NCBI RefSeq assembly: GCF_019320115.1
Contig: NC_089584.1
Span: 109,013,799 to 109,077,798 of the forward strand
Reading direction: 5' to 3'
Source: Miscanthus floridulus
Lineage: Eukaryota; Streptophyta; Magnoliopsida; Poales; Poaceae
DNA: 64,000 nt
Part shown: piece by piece, positions 1-10,761 of the stretch
Numbering within the stretch: the first letter of the stretch is position 1
How the letters are laid out: the number at the start of each line of letters is the position of its first letter
Notes under the pieces: generated by a model
What the model was told of the DNA's origin: nothing
What the model saw: only the letters and a program-made list of their open reading frames with translations
Database searches by the model: none
Translations under genes and position numbers: made by a program

Positions 1-3000
1 ATAGAGAGGAGAGCGCCCATCGATCTCCCTCCCTGCGCTGCAATCGGCCGAGGTAACTAGCCTACGTGAATCCCCTACCTCTCCTCTCCCTCCCCATGCC
101 CTTAGATTCGAGAATGGTGGCCGAAATCACATGCTAGCTGAGCTCTAGCAGCCGTCCATGGCGGACGTGTGCCTGAGGAGCACGACGACGCCCTTGCTCT
201 ATCCCTTTCTGTGTTCCGTACCCCTCTCCCTCTGTTGTGTTCCTACGGGCCCAAGACCAAAAGGCCGAAGCTCGTTTAGAGCCAGCAAGCACGGAACACC
301 TCTCCAACAACCACGCGCACGAACCCAACAGCAGGCCAATCACATGCATGCAAATATGAATATTTCATTTTGCATCAAACAATCAACCAATCTTCTAAAA
401 TCCATATCTCCCACGTTTATATTGGTCTAAATAGTAATGGTTTATTTCCAATTCGTAAAAATTGTAATGTCACCAATTCAAATAACCTTTTATGATTTCT
501 TTATTTGACAACCTGTTTATTTATTCTTTCTCTATTTGGCACCATGGGTTTCTGCTACAAACAAGGGTATTCATGTCATTTTGCCAGTCACTTGACACCG
601 TTACTGTCCTAAATGGACGGTAGTGCCATTTACGAAAGCAAATTTCAACTAGGTGCCAGATAAGAAAGTTCAAATTTTTTAATGCCAAATACGAAACACT
701 GATTTGTTTCAGTTCTGTCAAATAGATAATTCTCCCATAATATATCGGTCTCACCTTGGAGGTTTTTCTGTAGTCTCCTTTTATTTGAACTATACCTAGG
801 TGTAATGTTCTAGAATCATGACAGCACAAAAGTGGCCATATATATTTTAAAAATAGCAGAGACACATTTTGATTGGAGCAGGCTCATTAAGTAAGCTAAA
901 TTGCACAAAGCATCTAACTGGAACAACTATTCTGGATGCTTCAAGGAATAATATAGCCGTAAGTAGTTATTTTTTTTAAAAAACAACTCCCTCTAAAACA
1001 ATGCCCTTTCCTCCCTCTGATCCGGCTCTCCCTCTCTCCATTTCAAAAATTAGGAACGGTAAAAATGGAAGCAGTTAGATAAAGTGGCTAATTTAAGATA
1101 AGTAATGAGGTGATAGTACCTTCTCTAAAAACCTTGACTCATGGTTAATTTGACCAGCATCTTCTTCTCAATTCAAAAGACAAAGCCACTGACAGTTCCA
1201 AACTTTTTATATAGTTTCTGCTAAAATGACAGTGCAAAACTGCAAATTGTTTTTCCCAACCAACAAGCTAAAGCCATCGATTGAGAACTACTAACAAAAC
1301 AAAGGTATAATGAAGCAAGCTGGAGGATATGAGATCGGCACGGATAGACAGGCGTACCACATCAACTATAACAATATCAATTTCTTTGGCAAAATTTTCC
1401 CTCCTCTTCTCGAACTGGCTATGGTCTGAACAAAAAGAGTAGAAGTCAAATTAGCACTATACACGCAATTAATTAAAGCAGAGTAATACATAGAATTTGC
1501 CAAGAAACCTTTTTACTGAACTCCCATTCCCTGCAGGCGGTGCATTATGGGATAAGAGACAATTAATATGAGCAAGGTAGATCAAGCTGACCTTGGAGGT
1601 GCGCAGGTGCTGGGATGGGTCTGTCTCTGGACCAGGTAAGGCAGCGAGGAGGCGTCTGGTATGGTGGTTTTGCAGCAGAGGTGCAGGAACCCCGGTGTAT
1701 ATTATGGCATTGGGTTCATCTCTAGAGCAGGCAAGGCAGCGAGGAGTTGATGACGGCGGTGGCACTTGGATCTTAATGTTCTTGAAGTAGCTTGCCTTGC
1801 CAAACCCTTCCTAGGTAAGAGCGTGTTTCTTGAGTCATTCATCTACTCAAATAATCATAGTTCATGCTAAACTAATGATTCACTGTAGTTCTACAGTGAC
1901 AGCATAGATCAAAGAAAAACTAGAATGGATGCCATGTGATTTAGCTAATTGCAAGAATGCGGCAAAGATGCAACCGAAATAATCACAACGCTTCCAAAAA
2001 AAAGGTTGCCTATTATTATACATAGTATATTGTCCATGCTAACGCTACAGACCATAATTAAGATGAAAGATGCTACATTCACGTTACCAAAGAAATAATA
2101 GCCAAAGCTAGAGCACAAAAATCATTGCCACGCATACTTGTGAAGATCATCTTAACTATCAACTCTCCTACAAAAATTTATAGCAACTCTCTTACAAAAA
2201 TTACTACAAAAACAATATTCTAGATAGTAGAAATTGAGAGTAATAGAAATTTTATGTGGATAGAAATTAAGAAGCAAGACCAACCAAAGAAGATGGCAAG
2301 AATTGTTGTATCCCTTAAATAGGCCGCAACCTGCAAGGACCTAACATGAACTTAAAATATGTCGAACTAATCATTGAGCACCCCCATGTCTAATGTAAAA
2401 TCAGGCCAACTTCATCTCAGCACTTTTTGCTCATAACCATGCATAAAAACATTTGAACTCAAGCTAACAGAGTATAAAAAAGGGAAAGACAGGCCCTACA
2501 ATGTATGCAGGACAATTTTTTCAATGCCAACTTACTTCTTGCCATGAAGTTGCCCCATCCTAGCTTCCCAGCAGCCACACTTGTGCAGTGTCACGCCACG
2601 ACACTTTGAGCTCCCCCTCGCGAACCCTGTGCTTTGGCACCAGAGTATGTGCACAAACTCCTCGGTGCAATTCCTCATCTGGAAAGCACATCCATCGGTC
2701 CACCGCGAAACTATCGATCATGGAGAAATTGTAGACGCCACATGATATTTTCATGCAACTAGTAACTGCTTCAAATCTAGGAGAAATGGAGAACATCTGT
2801 CCTTTTATTCCATGTGTTTGGTGACTGCGGGACGAATCGCATCTAGGAGAAATTAGCATTTATGAATCAATTGAAGTTAGGGAAATCAAAGGAGAACAAA
2901 TCAAGTATAGCCCATAGATCGATCCTCATTGCAATGCCACTGGACATCCATGCCTCCATGGCTCCACCTATAGTTTCAAAGAGAATCAGAAATTTATGGA

Positions 3001-3990
3001 TCAATAAGATTAATGGAAAATATTAACGAACATCACAAAGATCAAAAAGAGAATCGAATCAAATTGAGTGGATCAGGGTATGAATGGATCTTGGATTTAG
3101 CCATCAGCGACATTGCGTATCTACATGATGGAGCATAAAAACTAAAAATTGTGATGGAACAACGCCACATATTCACTACACCAGGCAGCACAACTGACAA
3201 TGGCAAGACGAACGTGTTCATAACATAGACGAATATACTGCCTAGTATCTGAAGATCTCATCAATAATCGCTTTCAGTCTCCTTCCATGGAACACATACA
3301 AAAGAAACGAAAAAAACCAAACTATTGGATTACGAATCAGAAGGGGCTCAAAGAAGGGAGAGGGAAGAACCTGCAGGTGCCAGAGCACAAAGATCCAGTG
3401 AGGGCACTGCCGCGCGGCACGGGGTGGGCCGACGGAAGCGGCTCCGCGTGACCTGGCGAGGGCCGCCGCTGTGCGGCCTGGGACAGGGCTACGAGCTGGC
3501 CCCCGCGCGTCCTCGAGCGCCGCCGCATCGGCCGCCGCAAGGCAGGCACGGGCGGCAGAGGCACGACGAGCTGCGAGTGAGGGGCGATGATGATGGGGGC
3601 GCGACAGATGCAGACGACGGTGGCCGGCCGCGCGTGGAGCGAGGGCGCGAGCGAGGATGAGGGTGTCTGCGCGATGGCGATGATGGCCGCGCAAGATAGG
3701 TGTCGCGAAACTACCGGGCGGACGAATCACGGGAGCGAGGTTTCCTTTTGAGCTCTTTCCTTTTGTGTTTTTATCGCGGGCGCGGGCATAGGAGCGTCGA
3801 CTCACGGATCGAAGGGGAAAGGCAGACCGACGGAGCGATGTATGGGAGCGAGGAGACGATAGCACGGGGGAGGACAGGGAGGTGAGGCGAAGTTTTCGTA
3901 GCATCAAAACCGTGTCTTCTCTTTAGTTGTGAGGGATTAGCTAGAGATTTCAGTGATAGTCCAAGGGTGTTTCATTAAAAAGATGAACTT
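1..3990. other. No recognised gene; GC-rich block at 3330-3900
   Basis: I recognise no protein family here on either strand. The stretch is mostly AT-rich, with a sharply GC-rich, low-complexity block at about 3330-3900. Minus-strand signals could belong to a multi-exon gene. One is a CTGCAG followed by GTTCTT near 3372 at the edge of the GC-rich block. Another is a GTAAGT donor-like site near 2534 after an open stretch at 2534-2860. A third is an open stretch at 1590-1770 followed by GTCAGC. The peptides are unfamiliar and biased in composition, so I do not call a CDS. It could be an untranslated first exon or a degenerate gene. Confidence 0.3.
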
Positions 3991-4064
3991 CTCATGCATG
4001 AGACCTTTGGCTGATAGTCCAATTAATTAAACTGTAAATTAAAATTTTGAACAATTTATTCACC

Positions 4065-4157
4065 CTGTTCGCTTATGCTGAAATTTGGCTTATGTCGATG
4101 TTTATGCTGAAATATTGTGAGAGAAAAACACTGTTTCATAGCAGAAAAGTAGTGTTC
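4065..4157. mobile_element. Truncated MITE, CTGTTCGC-type terminus
   Basis: The left end reads CTGTTCGCTTATGCTGAAAT and is followed by sequence typical of grass CTGTTCGC MITEs, including a GTGAGAGAAAAACACTGTTTCA-like core. The same terminal octamer bounds the complete element at 7256-7368. The expected inverted end is missing on the right, so this copy looks truncated near 4157. Confidence 0.5.
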
Positions 4158-5846
4158 CAATCTAAATAAATATGCCATGCATGCACCCATCAATGTTCAA
4201 CGAGGACTGCCATTTGATATGGAGAATAAAGAGGGTCTCTTGTCATAATCATCAATAGACTGGCCATTCTTAACATATCGGCATCTAACTATGTCGATTT
4301 GAATTAGAGATTAGAATTACATATTTTTATAGGTACTCAAAGCAAGTCACATAATTAACTTGATATTTTATGAGTAAATATTTCTATATTTTACACGTGG
4401 GGGATCTATCAATGTTGTTAACATACAACTTATTTTTCCTATAGTCATATTATTGTCAAGGTTGCAGGACACTATACCAGCATTAGTTTCTATTATGGAT
4501 GTTGCGGTCATCATAAAACAAATTATAGTTTTAAATTTTTATAGAAATGGTAAGACATAAATGGATGTGTAACATTCCTATCCGAGTTTTCCATATACAT
4601 TTGATAGTTTATTTCTCCTGTCACAACGTACTGACATATTTTTACTAGTAAATTAAAAGAACAGTAACACTAACATGTCTTATGCAAACCATTATTTATC
4701 TCTTCAGTTTGAAACACAAGTGTGGCGAGTCGTATAACTGTGACCAGAAACCGCAAATATAAACGCCTGAAAGGATATTGGATAGGAGTATATGGCTGTC
4801 AGATTTGTCTCCCAGTTTGTAAAAATTGGCAGAATAAGCATAATTGGTTTTTGCAATCGGAGGGCGACCAAATTCAGATGCTTATGCATTGTGCTACAAC
4901 CTACAACACTGGAGGTCACAGCATATCTTAAAGATGCCATGTAAATCTGGAAGCTACTAGCTACCGTAGAACGATGGCTGACTGAACTGCTGACAAGACC
5001 AAAAGAAAAGGTCAAGAGATGAAGATGCCCAGTATCCTGGAACTTTGACATCACTACAGAACCAAGAGCCAAAATATAGAATTGTTTCAGCTCAGTTAAA
5101 TTAAACTCATACAACTAACGAGGAAAAAAAAACTCCCTCATCAATAGAAAATACAGAGATTGTTCCATGCATTAGTAGGCTACTTAATACTACTCAGTAG
5201 AGACCATAGCATGCCAAACTTAACAGTAGTACTGAACAAAAGTTTCATCACGTTGGTCTGTCGGAAACCAGAGGAGTCCCTGAAATGAACAAAACTTATC
5301 AACCGTGGAAACTAACAAGCTTGGACTGTATCCGGATTTGGTAGGCGTACATATATATTTCAGTGTTATAACGAAATGAAATGGCCGCTGCAGGTTTATT
5401 TGGACCATTGGAGAATGGATACAATAGTACACAAGTGTCTGAAAGAGTGAAAATAACATTAAGTACAGAAAGGAAAACAAATTCAACAGATCATAAGGTT
5501 AGTTCTAGCTAGCATAAATGCAGGGTCTTACAAAAAAGATGATCCCGAGTGTGATTATTCAAGAAATCTCATCTTGATTAACAGAGAGTCGACACTGCAG
5601 ATCAGAGAAAGATCTAACTGAACTATCTCAGTATTTTCTCAAATCCATTGCACAAGCACAACAGCAAGTTGAAAGTAGCGTACACATTTCACATAAAGTC
5701 AGTTCATCCGAATCTAAAGAACAAATATGTTGTGTGCGTCTTCTGTGTTCACCAGTTCATGACACAAGAACTTGAGCTGCATTTGCATTCCCCTCCAATC
5801 CTCCAACAACAAGAAGTTTAATTTTTCATACCCAACCATAGCCTCC
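4158..5846. other. Intergenic; includes 3' side of the hydrolase gene
   Basis: No coding sequence is recognised. The segment is AT-rich, with only short ORFs of no recognisable family. The part next to 5847 lies just downstream of the minus-strand hydrolase stop and probably includes its 3' UTR. No poly(A) signal stands out. Confidence 0.4.
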
Positions 5847-6968
5847 TCATGTCAAATGCTTGTCAACCCAATCAAACATCTCATCAGCTTGTAAGCTCGT
5901 CATCTCATGGTACCCATAAGCAAGATTCAGCTCTTCCTGGATGTGATTAGCCAACGCAGACACCTCTTCCCAGAAGCCCCTCTTGACCAATGCATCCTTC
6001 CATGGCGTTTCCCGGCCATCCTCCTTCATGTATCCTTTCTCATCAACGAAAGCTTCTTCCCTGAACGCTGTCCAGATCCTTTCTGATAGCCCGCGGTCCA
6101 GCCCAGGTATCCTCTCGGAAAGCAGCGTAGGCGTCAAAGGGAGCTCAAGGCTCTGGAGCTCCTTCACCTCAACGCCATTCTTCATCAGCATCTTCGAATT
6201 CTTATCCACCAACGCTGCCCTCCGCTTATCTTTCGGCATGTGGATGAAAATCGCGGGCGGGTAAACCGCCGGCAGCGCGCCAGCTGAGCCGCCGAACGCG
6301 CCCTCGGCGATCATAATCACGACGGCGGCGAGGCTCATCTTGCCCGCCAGCCTGGACACGAAGTACCCGCCGGAGGAAGCGCCGAGGGCGACTACCGGCA
6401 GGCCTTCAAGTCCGTTCTTGGCTGCCCAGGACCGAATCACCCGCTTGGTGGCGCTGACCTCCTTCCCCAGCGACCAGCACTCCCTGGCGCTCGCAATGGC
6501 CAGCACCGCGAACCGCCTCCGCAGCGCGCGGTCCGTGATGGCGACGTCCTCCGGCAGGCCGACACACCCCGGGCAGCGCGGGGACGGCGGCCAGAAGTTC
6601 TCCGGCCGGCAGCGGCAGCCGTGGGCGACGAAGAGGACCGCCCTGGCCGGCGCCGCGGCGGGTAGCTCCCAGATGGTGCGCGCGCTCTCGATGGTCTCCA
6701 CCGTCGGGGAGGAGAGGGACGAAACCTCGCCGCGGGACTCGTACGAGTGGGCGGCGGTCAGGGAGTAGAGGAACACGGCGGCGGCGGAGGCGGCGAGTAA
6801 TAGCAGCAGCGGCGACGCGAAGGGGCTGGTCAGACTCAGAGTTAACCGTCCCGGAGCGTGGGATGGTGGTGATGGCTTGATCGGCCGATGTGAAGCAGCA
6901 CTCGTCCCGCACATCTGCTTCGCCGGCTGCTTTGTTCTCTGCAGCGGGGAGGGGGATTCGGGTACCAT
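5847..6968 (-). CDS. Alpha/beta-hydrolase superfamily protein, single exon, membrane-anchored
   Basis: A continuous 373-residue reading frame with the layout of a plant alpha/beta-hydrolase. A hydrophobic segment at about residues 51-69 is probably a signal anchor. A VAHGC oxyanion-type strand turn follows at 114-118. The nucleophile elbow GASSGG at 196-201 has serine at its centre, and a C-terminal GYHEMTS carries the likely catalytic histidine near residue 354. MPKDK near 244 may supply the acid. The substrate is unknown. I chose the ATG at 6968 because it has G at -3 and +4. A second ATG at 6914 (355 residues) has a weaker context but keeps the same domains. The frame stays open upstream to 7169 only by reading a poly(A) run as lysines. 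No intron is needed. Confidence 0.8.
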   Translation of the reverse strand: MVPESPSPLQRTKQPAKQMCGTSAASHRPIKPSPPSHAPGRLTLSLTSPFASPLLLLLAASAAAVFLYSLTAAHSYESRGEVSSLSSPTVETIESARTIWELPAAAPARAVLFVAHGCRCRPENFWPPSPRCPGCVGLPEDVAITDRALRRRFAVLAIASARECWSLGKEVSATKRVIRSWAAKNGLEGLPVVALGASSGGYFVSRLAGKMSLAAVVIMIAEGAFGGSAGALPAVYPPAIFIHMPKDKRRAALVDKNSKMLMKNGVEVKELQSLELPLTPTLLSERIPGLDRGLSERIWTAFREEAFVDEKGYMKEDGRETPWKDALVKRGFWEEVSALANHIQEELNLAYGYHEMTSLQADEMFDWVDKHLT

Positions 6969-7039
6969 CCCATGAGATCTCCAGACCTCGACGAGGGGCA
7001 GAGGACAGACCACCAGAGTCCAGAGGGGAACAGGCGAAC

Positions 7040-7060
7040 TTTTTTTTTTTTTTTTTTTTT
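7040..7060. repeat. Homopolymer T21 (A21 on the gene strand)
   Basis: Twenty-one consecutive T on the plus strand, about 70 bp upstream of the chosen hydrolase start. It would sit in the promoter or 5' leader as poly(dA:dT), or it may be the tail of an old retroposed sequence. Confidence 0.85.
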
Positions 7061-7255
7061 GAGAAATAGGAACAGCCGAACAATGACCGATCTGGCCGGA
7101 GTGATGAGCTGAAAGGCCGGAGTATGGGCCGATCTGGCCTTGGCAAACCAGGCCCGGCAAGCAAGTCATATTCGCATGGGCCTGGACAAATTACGGCCCA
7201 ATAGACCACCTCAAATGTTACTTACAATATGCAAAACAGTTATGAGCTTACCAGC

Positions 7256-7368
7256 CTGTTCGCTTGTTGGTTTCAGCCAGCCCAAATCAACCAGCCAACA
7301 GTGTTTTCCTCTCACAACAAACTAGCACCAGCCAGCCCAAATCAGCCCAGAAACCAACCAGCGAACAG
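7256..7368. mobile_element. Complete short MITE with CTGTTCGC ends
   Basis: The element is 113 bp long. Its left end CTGTTCGCTTGTTGGTTTC pairs with the right end GAAACCAACCAGCGAACAG as a near-perfect inverted repeat. The core is rich in CAGCC and AATCAGCC. It has no coding capacity. I could not identify a clean target duplication, so the superfamily (hAT-like is likely) is uncertain. It lies about 290 bp upstream of the hydrolase start. Confidence 0.8.
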
Positions 7369-7369
7369 A

Positions 7370-8600
7370 CCGTACATGTCGTGGAAACAGCACTCGGTTC
7401 CGATTTGCATCTATCCCATCCCAAGAAACCTTTTTGAGACAGCAGAAACTTTTATCAATCAGCGATACCGACCGTGCAATTCTTCAAAATATTTCCATTG
7501 CCTCATTGCATCTGGACACGAGTAGGGCATGGATGACCTGATTTTCGCTGCTGATGAGACATAAATCAGATGCAAACACAAAGCCTGCTCCGTCAGCAGC
7601 CCACGGATTAGCGGCTAATCAGCACACTGTCTCACCCACTAACCAGCTGCTGCCCAGGAGGGTTCACCCTATTGTACCCATTGCTGTCCACATCCTGCCT
7701 CCGAAGTGCCTGCCCTGTCTGGACGGACCCTCACTTTGTATGGCCAGCAATGTCGCGTCATCTCTGAAAGCGATGGGCACGGAGTCTCTACACGCGTGCA
7801 CACCACCAATGGCGTGTGTTTACTTTAAACGGAGCTCGTACCAGAAGAACAGATTGGGCATAAAACTGGTACTGGACAAGGTTTCCTTCTCTCATTCTCT
7901 GTGTGCGGTTTTACTCCATGTCTATATTACCAGCTGATCTGACGAGTCACTTTTTGTTAGTTTCTTCGCGAGCCAGAAACCACCTGCCGTTTTGTCGCTG
8001 CATGCATCTCCAGCTTCGCCCGCTTCGTTTCTTCTGCCAAGCCCTGCGACAGAGTTCACATCACAGCGCAAATATGGAACTAGCAGTCTCCACTGCTATC
8101 TGTTATAAGAAATAATTTCTTTTTCAATTTTTAGAGGTGTGCAAGCTCTATCAAATGGTCTGTACTCTGTAGTCTGTAGCCATAGAGATGGCGTCAAAAA
8201 ACATCCACCTCTCTTAATCAGAAGGCTATCTCCTGAAATCTTTTTTTAACCCATTTTGTTACTGCTAGAGGAGTTGATGGTATGATAAATAACGAAGTCA
8301 AGCATATCGCAAGCCACACCATGTTGATTTGTGCGGTAACCAAGATGACATATAAACATAGTTCGACAAGAACTTTTTTTCATTGCAATGCATTAGATTG
8401 GAGTATTAGATTGCTATCTGGATGTATATACCATCTAGCAAGTGGCGCAGAAATTACACCCATCATGCTGATTTAATTTATCTACCACGCCACGTTACCA
8501 TGGCACATTGGCACTGGTTGTGCCTGGTTCAAAGTTCAAACCCCAATGCAGAAAAAAAAACACGACTATCCGGCTGCCATTCCTGACTTTAGATTGCTAC
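7370..8600. other. Intergenic between hydrolase and S40-A
   Basis: No gene is recognised. Open frames up to 127 codons exist near 7554-7937 but match no family I know and show no coding bias. The right part becomes AT-rich. Confidence 0.4.
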
Positions 8601-8838
8601 TAAATCTGTTCCAAATTATAGTTTATTTGATTTTTTATCTTAAATTTGATCACTCGTCTTATTTAAAAATTTATGTAAAATATTATTTTTTTTTGTTGCG
8701 GCTTGCTTTATTAACAAAAGTTTTTCAAAAGTGACTTATATTTGACTATGTTGCATAAGTTTTTTAAATAAGACAAGTGGTCAAATTTGAAGTAAAAAAA
8801 AAGTCAAACAAACTATAATTTAGAACGAGGGTGCAATC
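8601..8838. mobile_element. Stowaway/Mariner-type MITE in the 3' flank of S40-A
   Basis: The left end (CTGTTCCAAATTATAGTTTA, then TTGA) is mirrored at the right by TCAAACAAACTATAATTTAGAACG, giving an inverted repeat of more than 30 bp. A shorter internal inversion around AAATTTGATCAC/GTGGTCAAATTT adds to the hairpin. The terminal sequence matches the CCGTTCCAAATTATA-type grass Stowaway ends, and TA dinucleotides flank it. It ends about 15 bp from the S40-A stop codon, so it probably lies in that gene's 3' UTR. Confidence 0.75.
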
Positions 8839-8853
8839 TACTATAGCCGTCCG

Positions 8854-9315
8854 TCAGTACTTGTCGGAGCTGCTGAGGAATCCGGTCATGTGGAGCACGG
8901 CGTTGCGGACGGCGCGGAGGTCGCGGCCCTTGAGCGTGCGCCCGTGGCCCATGCACACCGACGAGGCCATCATTCTCCGCTGATCCTCCGCGCGCCGCCT
9001 CGCCGCCACCACGTGCGGCGGCACGATCCCCACTTCTTCAGAGCTGTCGTCGTCATCGCCGTAGTAGCTGCGCGTCCACCAGTCCTCCCGGCTCGTCGGG
9101 CGCGCCGCCCCCGTGGCCGGCGGCGGCATCGAGGGGATGCGCACGGGCGGGGACTGCAGCGGTGTGTGGACGACCGCGGCGCGTGGTTGCTGCTGACCTG
9201 TGAGGTGCTGGTGGCTGTGGCCGTGGGAGTCGGCCGGGCGGTGGCGGTGGCAGTCGTGGTGGTGGGCGAGGGCAACGTCCGGCCACAGCACGTCGGCTTC
9301 CTGGAACTCTTCCAT
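8854..9315 (-). CDS. Senescence regulator S40 / DUF584 family protein (S40-A)
   Basis: A 153-residue protein with both hallmarks of the plant S40 (DUF584) family. The N-terminal motif is EEFQEADVLWPD (residues 2-13). The C-terminal block has VPPHVVAARR (98-107), then SSVCMGHGRTLKGRDL (118-133) and VRNAVLHMTGF (136-146). The middle is His-rich, then Pro-rich, then acidic, as expected for a disordered linker. S40 proteins are small nuclear proteins linked to leaf senescence and stress; the biochemical role is not settled. I start at 9315, not the upstream in-frame ATG at 9342, because a TATA box at 9363-9369 puts the likely transcription start around 9337. No intron is present. It has a same-strand paralogue at 45545-45964. 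Confidence 0.88.
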   Translation of the reverse strand: MEEFQEADVLWPDVALAHHHDCHRHRPADSHGHSHQHLTGQQQPRAAVVHTPLQSPPVRIPSMPPPATGAARPTSREDWWTRSYYGDDDDSSEEVGIVPPHVVAARRRAEDQRRMMASSVCMGHGRTLKGRDLRAVRNAVLHMTGFLSSSDKY

Positions 9316-9362
9316 CGCTAGACGATGCACAGCCTGCGGCATTGGTTCGCGTCCGTTGCTGG

Positions 9363-9369
9363 ATTTATA
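9363..9369 (-). promoter_or_regulatory. TATA box of S40-A
   Basis: TATAAAT on the minus strand, about 48 bp upstream of the chosen ATG. This spacing places transcription initiation close to 9337 and decides between the two candidate starts. The remaining promoter up to 9689 has GC-rich GGGCGGC repeats around 9470-9500 and a TGACGTC (bZIP-type ACGT core) near 9611. The Harbinger element begins about 320 bp upstream of the TATA box. Confidence 0.75.
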
Positions 9370-9692
9370 CTCTGTAAGCGCTTAGGGGCTAGCGGAGGAA
9401 GCTGGGAAGGTGCGGTGCCAGCCGCGCATGGCGTCATATGCGGATGCGGTGGGGAGTGGACTGTAAGCATCGGGCGGCGGGCGGCGGGCGGCGGGCGGCG
9501 CTGGCTCGCTCGATCACGTACGGTGTTCGTGACGGTGCAGGCAGCACACGCTCGGAGTGGATGGATGCATGGATCGAACCATCTGGCCTGTTCTGGTGTG
9601 TTGCGCGCCCTGACGTCGCCGCGGTTGTCCATATATATGCACTAGCAGGACCGTCTCTTTTGTCAGGGCTCGGTCGGTGTAGAAATGAGTAG

Positions 9693-9757
9693 CAACCCGT
9701 TCGGCTGCTCCAACAGCCACAGGAACCGAAATCAGCCGAGCAAGCAGCCCATCAGCC
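9693..9757. repeat. Left terminal inverted repeat of Harbinger element
   Basis: The first 20 bp match the right end exactly. Similarity continues imperfectly inward (ACAGGAACCGAAA here, matched by ACAGGAACCAAAA in the inverted right end), suggesting subterminal repeats. Confidence 0.85.
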
Positions 9758-10761
9758 AGCAGCAGCCGAAGCAGTTAATCCAATTCAAATTTCTGACAGC
9801 AACCAATTCAATTCAAATTCCGGCGGGAATAAACAAATGGCGCCACAAATTGTGTGCAGATATCAAACTGATAAAAGAAAACTGACATCTGCAATCTTCT
9901 TCTAGCCAACTGCCCATTACAATGGTTAATTAGTCATCACCAAATATTTCCAAATGTCTACAGTCCTCTACATCTACAGTAGCCATTACAACAGTCTACA
10001 TTACAACAGTCTACCGTCTACAACCTCTCAAATACCACAACATTACAACACATTGAGTACTCTACTAATGGCACAACTACAACATATTGTAAATTGGCAT
10101 AAATGGAGACTTTACAAAATCTGTAGCCAGACATCACGAAGGTAGCCAGACATGCATTCCAAAGATAGCAGCAGTGAACAACAACAGCAATCAAATGCAT
10201 GCAAAGTCTCCAGGACGTAGAAGAGGCTCACCTCTCTGGGCATCAAGGATTTTGGGATGACCCTGCAGTCAAGAAAAGAGGGGAAACAGAAAGGCACATC
10301 AGTTTATTTGTAGCATAAGCAGTCGAGCAGGTGAAAACATCAGACCATGGCCTTTCCCATTGTAGGAAACTGGGAAGCCAGGGCTAGCTCAGGCTAGGCA
10401 CGCCACAGCAAGGGCCTCAGGCTCTCTAGAGAGAAGCATACTAGGAATTCATGGTAGATATATTTTCCAGCCTGATCTGTAACTATGCTGAGCTACATAG
10501 GCAAACTGACTGTCTCCACTGAAAAAATAAAGCTTTTGTTTTAATTCTACAAAGAATACGCTACTGCTACGGTCGTTACTTGTTTTAACAAGAGCTGAAT
10601 CTACGAGCTTCAGATGTGTGCTAACAGACACTTAGTTTGCCCACATTATTAACAACAAAGAAATGGTATTGCGGTTACCTGCAACCCTGCAACCAGAAGA
10701 AAAGCCCACACAAAAGAGCGAATTGCTCAGCAAGATCTGAAATTCAACAAACAAAGAGGTG
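9758..10761. other. Harbinger internal noncoding segment
   Basis: AT-rich, with CTACAGT/ACAACAGTCTAC-like short repeats near 9955-10030. No coding sequence is recognised. It lies downstream of the transposase and probably contains its 3' UTR and the element's subterminal region. Confidence 0.4.

Noticed and set aside
560..720. Possible MITE with GTGCCATTTACGAAA repeats
   Set aside because: Short repeated phrases are visible, but I could not pair terminal repeats or find a target duplication.
3242..3907. A 221-codon minus-strand frame in the GC-rich block
   Set aside because: The composition is Arg/Ala/His/Pro-biased low complexity with overlapping open frames on both strands, and no family motif. 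It is likely a by-product of GC content.
9316..9342. Upstream in-frame start (MPQAVHRLA) for S40-A
   Set aside because: The TATA box at 9363-9369 puts the transcription start downstream of or at this ATG. Family members start at the FQEADVLW motif.
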